Origin: Thermocaproicibacter sp002397355
GTDB taxonomy: Bacteria; Bacillota; Clostridia; Oscillospirales; Acutalibacteraceae
Reading direction: 5' to 3'
Assembly (NCBI GenBank): GCA_036830905.1
Contig: DAISNS010000064.1
Location: 1 to 11,663, forward strand
DNA length: 11,663 nt
The position numbers and the translations under genes were made by a program. The notes beneath the pieces are model-generated. The model was not told the DNA's origin. It did not search any database and saw only the letters and a list, made by a program, of their open reading frames with translations. Below are positions 6,316 through 11,663 of this stretch, piece after piece (the first letter of the stretch is position 1; every line of letters begins with the position of its first letter).

Positions 6316-7109
6316 TCCGCGCTCATCTTCGCGCACTCCAGCGGGGACTTCCCCATGCTCGGTTCGTCCTGCTCGACGACGACCCACAGCGCCCCCGCCT
6401 CTTTCGCCGCCTTCAGGATGGCGGGCATGTTCTGCAGGCCGTGGCCCAGCGGGCGGAACTCGAATTTGCCGGACGTCTCCTTCTTCTTGCTCTCGTCGAT
6501 GCCGATGAGCGCGTACATATTCTCGCATTTCTGGCCCGCGAAATCCTTCAGGTGGACGATTTCCGCGCGGCCGGCGTATTTTTTCAGGTACTTCACCGGG
6601 TCTTCCCCGCCGACGTTCACCCAGCAGGTGTCGAGCTCCGTCAGCAGAAGGTCCGCGGGAACCTTTTCGTACAGCACGTCGAGCGCGTACTCGCCGCCGA
6701 TCTTCGCGAACTCGAAGTCGTGGTTGTGGTAGCAGAGCTTCATGCCAAGCTCCTTCGCCTTTTTGCCCAGCGTCTTCGCGCCCTCGATCACCTCGTTGAA
6801 CTTCGGCTTGCCCGGGCGGTACTCCTCCGTCAGGTAAGGGATCACGACGTATTTGCAGCCGATGTCCCGGTAAGTTTTCAGCAGGCCGGGGTCCTTCATC
6901 ATGTCGGCGAACGGAACGTGCGCGGAAATCGGCACAAGGCCGTCTTCACCGCACATTTTTTTGACCTCCGCGGCGCCGTGCCCGTACAGCCCCGCGAACT
7001 CCACGCCGTCGTAGCCCATCGCCTTCACCTTTTTCAGGGTTCCCTCGAAATCCTTTTCCATGTCCCCGCGGACCGAATACAGTTGAAGCGCTACCGGGAA
7101 ATCTTTCAT
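6294..7109 (-). CDS. Sugar phosphate isomerase/epimerase-like TIM-barrel enzyme
   Basis: A 271-residue cytoplasmic enzyme of the AP-endonuclease-2/xylose-isomerase-like TIM-barrel family. Candidate metal ligands sit in the expected strands: E133 in YHNHDFEF, D160 in TELDTCW, H186 in VHLKDF and E246 in VVEQDE. This pattern occurs in sugar isomerases, epimerases and dehydratases such as IolE and YcjR, and in lyase-like enzymes that act on 3-keto sugars; sequence alone does not separate these. It is the second gene after another TIM barrel (80-base gap), most likely one transcript. The ATG at 7109 has AGGGGTG about 8 bases upstream. Its 3' end overlaps the convergent AraC-type gene by 22 bases, and its terminator lies within that gene. 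The exact reaction is unknown. Confidence 0.9.
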   Translation of the reverse strand: MKDFPVALQLYSVRGDMEKDFEGTLKKVKAMGYDGVEFAGLYGHGAAEVKKMCGEDGLVPISAHVPFADMMKDPGLLKTYRDIGCKYVVIPYLTEEYRPGKPKFNEVIEGAKTLGKKAKELGMKLCYHNHDFEFAKIGGEYALDVLYEKVPADLLLTELDTCWVNVGGEDPVKYLKKYAGRAEIVHLKDFAGQKCENMYALIGIDESKKKETSGKFEFRPLGHGLQNMPAILKAAKEAGALWVVVEQDEPSMGKSPLECAKMSADYLNSLG

Positions 7110-7189
7110 ATGTAAAACACCCCTCGTTTTTTATTTCCAATTTTCAAAATCCCGGGCGGAAAGCCTTCAGGGCCCCGGCCCGGCCCGCG

Positions 7190-8104
7190 TCAGATGACGA
7201 ACTGGCGCATATAGCGGTACGAAAGCTTGACGGACTCCAGCACGCGCCGGCGGCTCCCCTCGAACGCCTTGTCTTCGATCTCCACGCAGGCGCAGCCGTC
7301 GTAGCCGATGTCGGTCAGCGCGGAGACGTATTTGCCCCAGTCGACGTCGCCGAGGCCCGGGAGCTTCGGGACCATATATTCCAGCGGATAGGCCATGATG
7401 CCCACGTCGCGCAGCCGGTCCGGCAGCAGCTTGATGTCCTTGAAGTGGACGTGGAAGATCTTGTCCCTGAACTCGTACAGCGGTCTGATGTAATCCATCT
7501 GCTGCCAGACGAAATGGCTCGGGTCGAAGTTGATGCCGAAATTGTCGCTGGGCAGCAGCGCGAACATCTTCCTCCACAGATCCGGCGTGGTGAACAGATT
7601 CTGCCCGCCGGGCCACTGCTCCGCCCCGAACAGCATCGGGCAGTTCTCGATGGCGACCTTCACGCCCTGCTCTTCCGCGAAGCGGATGATCGGCGGCCAC
7701 ACCTGCTTGAATATCTCGAGGTTGTCTTCCACGTTTTTCGTCTGGTCGCGCCCGATGAAGGTCGTCACGAGGTTGACGCCGAGCAGGCGGCTCATCCGGA
7801 TCACCTTTTTCAGGTGCTCGATGCTGGCGCTCCGCTTCTCCGGGTCGCCGTCCATCGTGTTGGGGTAGTACGCGAGCGAAGAGATCCGGATCTTCTTCTT
7901 CCCGCAGTAATCCTTGAGATAGGCGATATATTTTTCGGAGGTGTCGTTCACGTCGATATGGCTGACGCCGGCATAGCGGCGCTCCGCCTTCCCCTGCGGC
8001 CAGCAGGCCACCTCCACGCACTCGTAGCCGTTCTCCGACGCGTTGTCGATCATTTCCTCAAAGGAAAATCCGTCGTAGATTGCGCTCAAGATTCCGAGTT
8101 TCAT
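7190..8104 (-). CDS. Sugar phosphate isomerase/epimerase-like TIM-barrel enzyme
   Basis: A 304-residue cytoplasmic TIM-barrel enzyme, a distant paralogue of the next gene. Probable metal and catalytic residues are E153 (VAIEN), D194 and H197 (NFDPSH), H220 (VHFKD) and E275 (CVEIED), the usual set of the AP-endonuclease-2 superfamily. Near the C-terminus KLPGLGDVDW is a typical signature of the sugar isomerase/epimerase group. It is the first gene of the two-gene operon behind the 83-bp promoter element, divergent from the LacI-type regulator. AGGAAGGG lies 11-13 bases before the ATG; a nearer upstream ATG is out of frame. The role is likely isomerisation, epimerisation or lysis of a sugar or keto-sugar; the substrate is not readable from the sequence. 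Confidence 0.9.
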   Translation of the reverse strand: MKLGILSAIYDGFSFEEMIDNASENGYECVEVACWPQGKAERRYAGVSHIDVNDTSEKYIAYLKDYCGKKKIRISSLAYYPNTMDGDPEKRSASIEHLKKVIRMSRLLGVNLVTTFIGRDQTKNVEDNLEIFKQVWPPIIRFAEEQGVKVAIENCPMLFGAEQWPGGQNLFTTPDLWRKMFALLPSDNFGINFDPSHFVWQQMDYIRPLYEFRDKIFHVHFKDIKLLPDRLRDVGIMAYPLEYMVPKLPGLGDVDWGKYVSALTDIGYDGCACVEIEDKAFEGSRRRVLESVKLSYRYMRQFVI

Positions 8105-8202
8105 GAACTTTCATTCCCTTCCTGACAATGTGTTCCGCGCAGGCTTTCCGCCGGGACGGTCCCGGTCAATTTTTTCTTGTCCCGCGCTTGCTTTTTGTCT
8201 TT

Positions 8203-8231
8203 ATTGTATAAATATCCGGCCGGTTAAGCAA
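8203..8231 (-). promoter_or_regulatory. Promoter of the TIM-barrel operon
   Basis: On the minus strand TTGCTT (8231-8226), 17-bp spacer, TACAAT (8208-8203). An alternative -35, TTGACT, sits five bases upstream but gives a 22-bp spacer. The same boxes and spacing recur in copy 2, which supports the call. Confidence 0.65.
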
Positions 8232-8247
8232 GTCAATCCGGTCGCAT

Positions 8248-8259
8248 TTTGTGGACAAA
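8248..8259. promoter_or_regulatory. Palindromic operator TTTGTNNACAAA (copy 1)
   Basis: A perfect 5+5 inverted repeat around two central bases, centred near -57 of the TIM-barrel promoter. It recurs at the same distance in copy 2 with a changed central base, so the arms are kept while the centre varies, as expected of a dimeric regulator site. Either the LacI-type or the AraC-type neighbour could be the binder; neither is shown. Confidence 0.6.
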
Positions 8260-8351
8260 TATTGCTGTGTTGCGTTTCCCCGCCAAAAGCGCGTTTCGCC
8301 GGCGGGCCAACCGCGGCCCGGAAACCGCCCGTGGCTCCCCGGCGCATTTTA

Positions 8352-8360
8352 TGGTACAAT
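8352..8360 (+). promoter_or_regulatory. Extended -10 promoter of the LacI-type gene
   Basis: TGGTACAAT is an extended -10 (TGn plus TACAAT). No good -35 is seen at 17 bp (TGGCTC). It lies 48 bases before the start codon and points the right way. Confidence 0.5.
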
Positions 8361-8399
8361 GAAAGCAGATTGGAAAAAACGCGGCGGAAGGAGGCACGA

Positions 8400-8411
8400 A
8401 TGCGGAGATGA
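8400..8411 (+). promoter_or_regulatory. Three-codon minicistron overlapping the LacI-type start
   Basis: GGAGG (8390-8394) lies 5 bases before an ATG at 8400 that opens ATG-CGG-AGA-TGA. Its stop overlaps the LacI-type ATG (8408) as ATGA. For the LacI-type start itself the same GGAGG is 13 bases away, and no alternative in-frame start exists just upstream. Either the spacing is merely long, or translation reaches the regulator by coupling from this minicistron. Confidence 0.4.
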
Positions 8412-9433
8412 ACACAAAACCGACGCGGCGGGACGTGGCGCGGCTGGCCGGCGTCTCGACGGCGACAGTGTCCAACGTGGTCAACCGGTCCGGCAAGGTG
8501 AAGGAGGAAACCGTCCTCCGCGTGCAGCGCGCGATCGACAGGCTGCACTACCGGCCGGACATGGTGGCCCGCAGCCTGACGACGGGGAAAACCATGCAGA
8601 TCGGCATCGTGCTGGAGGACGTCCTCAACCCCTTCTACGGGGAAATCGTGAGGGAATTCGAAAACGCCGCCGGCGAACGCGATTATTTCGTCAGCGTCTG
8701 CACCGGCCTGCGCAAGCTGGACGGCTACTTCGACAGCGCCGTCACCCGCGGGCTGGACGGCATCTTCGTCACGGCGCTGCCGTACAAGTTCCGGGTGGAA
8801 AAGCTCTACCGCCTGGTGGACTGCGGCGTCCGGGTGCTCACAAGCGGCAACGTCAACGTGGACCGCAGCCGCGTCTCCTCGATCGAGCAGGACTACGAAA
8901 GCGGCATGGCCGCGGCAATACGCCACCTTTACCGGCTCGGCCACCGCCGCATCGCCTACCTCAGCGGCCTGGGGCGGTCGCAGACCTTCGACCTGCGCTG
9001 CGTCGCCTACCGGCGCTGCGCCGCGGAGCTCCGGCTGCCGGACGCCGGCTCCCTGCTTGTTTCCGGGGAGGCCCCCTACACGACGAACGTGCGCGACGGC
9101 TACAACTGCGCCGCGCGCCTGCTGCGCTCCGGGAAACGCTTCACCGCGGCCGTCTGCGGCAACGACCTGATGGCCATCGGCGCCATCCGCGCGTTCCGGG
9201 AAAGCGGCCTTCGGGTGCCGCAGGACGTCTCGGTCGTCGGCTTCGACGGCATCGAGATCGGCCGTTTCTGCGACCCGCCGCTCACGACGATGAGCCTCGA
9301 CAAGGAGCGGTTCGGCCGCAAGGCGTTCGAGCTCCTTTACCGCGGCATGGCCTGCGGGGAAACCGCCTCCTGCACGGAGGGCCTGACTCTGCTGGAGGGC
9401 GGCTCCACCGCCCCGTGCCCGTCCGCGCCCTGA
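8408..9433 (+). CDS. LacI family transcriptional regulator
   Basis: A 341-residue regulator of normal family length. The N-terminal helix-turn-helix is clear (RRDVARLAGVSTATVSNVVN, about residues 7-26), followed by the hinge helix region (YRPDMVARSLTTGKT, about 48-62) and a periplasmic-binding-protein-like sugar-sensing domain. Typical late motifs include CGNDLMAIGAIRAFRESGLRVPQ in two parts and VVGFDGIEIG. It should bind DNA as a dimer or tetramer and respond to a sugar. It is divergent from the TIM-barrel operon and convergent with the ThuA-like gene, so it probably controls one or both. The only suitable start is the ATG at 8408, whose ribosome binding site is distant and may work through the upstream minicistron. 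A strong terminator follows the stop. Confidence 0.95.
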   Translation: MNTKPTRRDVARLAGVSTATVSNVVNRSGKVKEETVLRVQRAIDRLHYRPDMVARSLTTGKTMQIGIVLEDVLNPFYGEIVREFENAAGERDYFVSVCTGLRKLDGYFDSAVTRGLDGIFVTALPYKFRVEKLYRLVDCGVRVLTSGNVNVDRSRVSSIEQDYESGMAAAIRHLYRLGHRRIAYLSGLGRSQTFDLRCVAYRRCAAELRLPDAGSLLVSGEAPYTTNVRDGYNCAARLLRSGKRFTAAVCGNDLMAIGAIRAFRESGLRVPQDVSVVGFDGIEIGRFCDPPLTTMSLDKERFGRKAFELLYRGMACGETASCTEGLTLLEGGSTAPCPSAP

Positions 9434-9476
9434 CCGCGGCCGGCGGGCCGGACGGTTTCCCCCCTCACTGCACGAG

Positions 9477-9519
9477 GCGGCCCCTCTCCGCCGGAACCGG
9501 CGGAGAGGGGCCGCTTTTT
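9477..9519 (+). terminator. Rho-independent terminator of the LacI-type gene
   Basis: A GC-rich 16-bp stem (9477-9492 with 9499-9514) with a GGAACC loop is followed by five Ts (9515-9519) on the plus strand. It lies 43 bases after the stop codon. The ThuA-like gene converges on it; on the minus strand no T-run follows the stem, so it is a weaker candidate in that direction. Confidence 0.9.
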
Positions 9520-9542
9520 CCCTTTCCCGGGAAACGCCGCGT

Positions 9543-10262
9543 TTATTCTTTTTCGAGCGGCTTGGGGTTGGGGCAGTCGATCTTTTCCCTGTGGATGGTC
9601 GGCGCGGCCCATTTCACCGCGTTGCGGAGCACCCGCTGGATATTCGGGTCATGGTAGGTCGGGTTGCTCTCGTGGCCGGGCTGGAAATAGAAGATTTTGC
9701 CGTAGCCCCTGCGGTACGTCACGCCGGAGCGGAAAACCTCGCCGCCGCTGAACCAGCCGAGGAACACCGTCTCGTCCGGCTCCGGAATATCGAACGGCTC
9801 GCCGTACATTTCCTCCACGGGCAGCTCGAAGTGCTCCGGCAGGCCGGCCGCGATGGGATGCGTCGGGTTGACCGTCCAGAGGCGCTCGCGGTCGCCGTCG
9901 CGCCACTTGAGCGTGCAGCTCGTGCCCAGAAGGAACCGCAGCGGCTTGCACAGGTGGCCGGAGTGCAGCACGATCAGTCCCATGCCCTTGAGCACGGCCT
10001 CCTGTACCCGGCGGGCGATCTCGTCGGGCACCTCGTCGTGGGCCATGTGGGCCCACCAGATCAGCACGTCCGTATGCGCGAGCACGTCCTCCGTCAGGCC
10101 GCACTCCGGGTCGGAAAGCGCCGCCGTGCGCGCCACGATCCCGTCGTCCTGCTCCAGAAAGTCCGCGATCGCGCGGCTGATGCCCTCCGGATAGATCTTC
10201 AGAACGTTTTCCTGCGTCCTGTCCTGCTTTCTTTCGTTCCAAACCGTTACATGAATCGCCAT
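9543..10262 (-). CDS. ThuA-like domain protein (trehalose-utilisation family)
   Basis: A 239-residue cytoplasmic protein of the ThuA family, which has a class-I glutamine-amidotransferase-like fold without the usual catalytic triad. Visible family segments are DVLIWWAHMAHDEVPDEI (about 65-82), GLIVLHSGH (95-103), and near the C-terminus YFQPGHESNPTYHDPNIQ with the conserved H197. In rhizobia thuA is paired with thuB, a Gfo-type oxidoreductase, in trehalose and related disaccharide use through 3-keto derivatives; here too a Gfo-type gene lies directly upstream (58-base gap). ATG at 10262 has AAAGGAA about 8 bases ahead. The catalytic role of this family is poorly defined, so the name is a family label and not a reaction. 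Confidence 0.88.
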   Translation of the reverse strand: MAIHVTVWNERKQDRTQENVLKIYPEGISRAIADFLEQDDGIVARTAALSDPECGLTEDVLAHTDVLIWWAHMAHDEVPDEIARRVQEAVLKGMGLIVLHSGHLCKPLRFLLGTSCTLKWRDGDRERLWTVNPTHPIAAGLPEHFELPVEEMYGEPFDIPEPDETVFLGWFSGGEVFRSGVTYRRGYGKIFYFQPGHESNPTYHDPNIQRVLRNAVKWAAPTIHREKIDCPNPKPLEKE

Positions 10263-10320
10263 AAGTATTTCCTTTCCGCCGTACCGGCAGTCGTTTCAGT
10301 TTTTCAGCAGCGGGGACGCG

Positions 10321-11451
10321 TTACCGCTTTTCCCCGTCGAAACGGTATTCCTTCCCGCTCGCGGCCGAACGGTAGATGCCCTCGAGGATCTGCGTCACGA
10401 CGAACGCCTGCTCCGGCTTGACGAGCGGCTCGGTGTCGTTCAGGATCGACTTCAGCCACTGCTCCGCCTCGCACGCGCCCGCGTCCATGCTCTTGCCGCC
10501 GAAATACGCGACCTCGCCGCCGGGCGAGAAATGCTCCTCCGTCATCCTGCCGTGGTAGTCGCGGTTGAAGACGAGCGTGTCTCCCTTGAACTGCTGGTCC
10601 AGGGGCGAGCGCATCTCCGCGCCGGCCTTCGTCCCGCAGAGCGTGGTGGCGGCCTCCCTCTGGTTGAGGATGTTCAGGGCCCAGGAGCTTTCGAGATAAA
10701 CCGTGGCGCCGTTCTCCATCTTGATGAAGCCGAACGCGGAATCCTCCACTTCGTATGTATCCGGGTTCCACGGGCCCCAGATGTTGCTCTGCGCCGCTTC
10801 CCTGGAATGGCCCAGCTTGCAGAAAACCGACCCCGTTACGGACACGGGCTTGTAGTTGTCCATCATCCAGAGCGTCATGTCCAGCGCGTGGGTGCCGATG
10901 TCGATGAGCGGGCCGCCGCCCTGCAGCGCCTTGTTCGGGAAAACGCCCCAGGTGGGCACCGCGCGGCGGCGCAGCGCGTGCGCCTTGGCGAAGTAGATCT
11001 CGCCCAGGTCGCCGGCCGCGCACGCCTCGTGCAGGACCTGCACCTCCGGGCGGAAGCGGTTCTGGTAGCCGATGGTGAATTTCTTCCCCGATTTCTTCCA
11101 CGCGTCCAGCATCTTCCGGGCGGAAGCCGAGCTTTCCGCCATCGGCTTTTCGCTCAGCACGTGCTTGCCTGCCTCGAACGAGGCGACGGCCGCCGGGCAG
11201 TGGACGACGTTCGGCGTCAGCACGTGCACCACGTCGATCGCCTCGTCCTTGAGCATCTCGTTGTAATCCGTATAGACCTTCGCGTCCGGCGTGCCGTATT
11301 CCTTCGCGGCCTTCTCCGCGCGCTCCGGGATAATATCGCAGAAAGCGACCATCTCGCAGAGCTCCGGGAACTTTTTCAGGGCGGGAAAATGCTTGCCGTT
11401 CGCAATGCCGCCGCAGCCGATGAACCCGATTTGCAGTTTTCCGTTTTTCAC
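10321..11451 (-). CDS. Gfo/Idh/MocA family NAD(P)-dependent oxidoreductase
   Basis: A 376-residue cytoplasmic sugar dehydrogenase-like protein. The N-terminal Rossmann fold has GFIGCGGIA (9-17) for dinucleotide binding; D39 at the end of the second strand favours NAD(H). The catalytic-type EKP is at 101-103, and the C-terminal domain has GYQNRFRPEV (128-137) and DIGTHALD (184-191), with D184 and H188 the likely partners of K102. Such enzymes oxidise a sugar or cyclitol hydroxyl, often at C3. The start is a GTG at 11451 with GGAGGG 6 bases upstream. It is the first gene of an operon with the ThuA-like gene and has its own copy of the 83-bp promoter element. The substrate is unknown. Confidence 0.93.
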   Translation of the reverse strand: MKNGKLQIGFIGCGGIANGKHFPALKKFPELCEMVAFCDIIPERAEKAAKEYGTPDAKVYTDYNEMLKDEAIDVVHVLTPNVVHCPAAVASFEAGKHVLSEKPMAESSASARKMLDAWKKSGKKFTIGYQNRFRPEVQVLHEACAAGDLGEIYFAKAHALRRRAVPTWGVFPNKALQGGGPLIDIGTHALDMTLWMMDNYKPVSVTGSVFCKLGHSREAAQSNIWGPWNPDTYEVEDSAFGFIKMENGATVYLESSWALNILNQREAATTLCGTKAGAEMRSPLDQQFKGDTLVFNRDYHGRMTEEHFSPGGEVAYFGGKSMDAGACEAEQWLKSILNDTEPLVKPEQAFVVTQILEGIYRSAASGKEYRFDGEKR

Positions 11452-11575
11452 TCAAAACCCTCCGTTTTCGAGACAGGATGGAAGCCGTCCCACGAACCCC
11501 CTCCGGCGTCTCCCGTTTCCCCTTTCCCGAAACGGCTGTCCGGAATCATACAGGATTCGCTTTCTCCATTTCCTG
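11452..11575 (-). other. Long, possibly structured leader of the Gfo-ThuA operon
   Basis: About 125 bases separate the promoter from the GTG start, with no recognised riboswitch. On the minus strand CCGTTTC and GAAACGG can pair into a small hairpin, and AGCCGT and ACGGCT are complementary across about 50 bases. An open frame through this stretch runs across the conserved promoter and is not credible as a gene. Confidence 0.3.
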
Positions 11576-11586
11576 TTTTTGTCTTT

Positions 11587-11615
11587 ATTGTATAAATTCC
11601 CGGCGGGTTAAGCAA
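11587..11615 (-). promoter_or_regulatory. Promoter of the Gfo-ThuA operon
   Basis: On the minus strand TTGCTT (11615-11610), 17-bp spacer, TACAAT (11592-11587), identical in boxes and spacing to the TIM-barrel operon promoter. Confidence 0.65.
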
Positions 11616-11631
11616 GTCAATCCGGCTGCAA

Positions 11632-11643
11632 TTTGTAGACAAA
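11632..11643. promoter_or_regulatory. Palindromic operator TTTGTNNACAAA (copy 2)
   Basis: Same inverted repeat and same distance from the promoter as copy 1. Here it extends one more pair on each side, to ATTTGTCTACAAAT on the minus strand (14 bp). Confidence 0.6.
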
Positions 11644-11663
11644 TATTGCTGTATCGCGGCGCG

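Larger units (their letters stand above)
8192..8274 (-). repeat. Copy 1 of an 83-bp duplicated promoter element (TIM-barrel operon)
   Basis: This stretch aligns without gaps to 11576-11658, with 74 of 83 positions identical by hand count. It fills the divergent gap between the LacI-type gene and the TIM-barrel operon and contains the promoter and palindrome listed separately. The longest identical runs are 22 bp at the -10 side, 18 bp across the -35 and 15 bp at the upstream end. The rest of the 303-base gap (8105-8407) holds a leader of about 90 bases on one side and the LacI-type gene's promoter on the other. Confidence 0.88.
11576..11658 (-). repeat. Copy 2 of the 83-bp duplicated promoter element (Gfo-ThuA operon)
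   Basis: Gap-free match to 8192-8274 (offset 3384; 74/83 identical by hand). The changes fall in the -35/-10 spacer, in the segment between the -35 and the palindrome, at the palindrome centre and at the far end. The similarity may continue past the right edge of the window, which lies only five bases further. Confidence 0.88.

Noticed and set aside
4927..6528. A 533-codon open frame on the minus strand across padR and the araC-type gene
   Set aside because: It overlaps two convincing genes in other frames and runs over promoter islands; composition is typical of an antisense shadow.
8151..8175. A short hairpin followed by Ts on the plus strand, resembling a terminator
   Set aside because: No plus-strand gene lies upstream; it falls in the leader of the minus-strand TIM-barrel operon and is probably incidental.
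8251..9657. A 468-codon plus-strand frame over the LacI-type gene
   Set aside because: It is the off-frame shadow of the LacI-type gene, continuing through its terminator; no domain is visible.
11448..11642. A 64-codon minus-strand frame ending at the Gfo start
   Set aside because: It runs across the conserved promoter boxes and would start upstream of the predicted transcription start; no ribosome binding site supports it.
1..11663. Searched for CRISPR arrays, tRNA or rRNA genes, insertion sequences, phage genes and attachment sites
   Set aside because: No regular spacer array, transposase, integrase or RNA gene signature was seen by eye on either strand.

Overview
The window looks like a chromosomal piece of a high-GC member of the Clostridia (Bacillota). 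It combines strong AGGAGG-type ribosome binding sites, short AT-rich promoter islands in GC-rich DNA, and family types common in gut or anaerobic Firmicutes: an LplB/YtcP-type sugar ABC transporter with a lipoprotein binding protein, a PadR/DUF1700/DUF4097 pair, and a MATE exporter. The lineage is an inference; nothing here fixes the genus.

Layout. Positions 1-2155 (minus) hold a carbohydrate ABC operon in the order permease, permease, binding lipoprotein; the last gene runs off the left edge. Upstream lies a probable activator-dependent promoter with a tandem direct repeat (2297-2333, 21-bp period). Positions 2450-3826 (plus) hold a MATE-family exporter ended by a long hairpin terminator shared with a convergent two-gene operon (5222-3892, minus): a PadR regulator overlapping by ATGA with a DUF1700-DUF4097 protein. 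Positions 5515-6315 (plus) hold an AraC-family regulator with a cupin sensor domain. Convergent to it, and overlapping it by 22 bases, are two TIM-barrel sugar isomerase/epimerase-like enzymes (8104-6294, minus). A LacI-family regulator (8408-9433, plus) is divergent from them. A Gfo/Idh/MocA oxidoreductase and a ThuA-like protein (11451-9543, minus) finish the window.

How it works together. The two minus-strand enzyme operons (two TIM barrels; Gfo plus ThuA) start from nearly identical promoter regions: an 83-bp element is present at 8192-8274 and 11576-11658 (74/83 identical by hand alignment), each with a palindrome TTTGTNNACAAA upstream of a TTGCTT-17-TACAAT promoter. They are therefore very likely one regulon. 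The mix of Gfo-type dehydrogenase, ThuA-like protein and AP-endonuclease-2-type TIM barrels resembles pathways that pass through 3-keto sugars (ThuAB, YcjR/YcjS and the C-glycoside deglycosylation systems). A likely model is import of a glycoside by the ABC transporter, oxidation by the Gfo enzyme, and rearrangement or cleavage by the TIM barrels. The substrate cannot be read from the sequence, and no glycosidase, kinase or transporter ATPase is present in the window.

The most interesting non-coding signals are the duplicated promoter element, the tandem 21-bp direct repeat ahead of the ABC operon, and an intrinsic terminator for the TIM-barrel operon that sits inside the coding sequence of the convergent araC-type gene.
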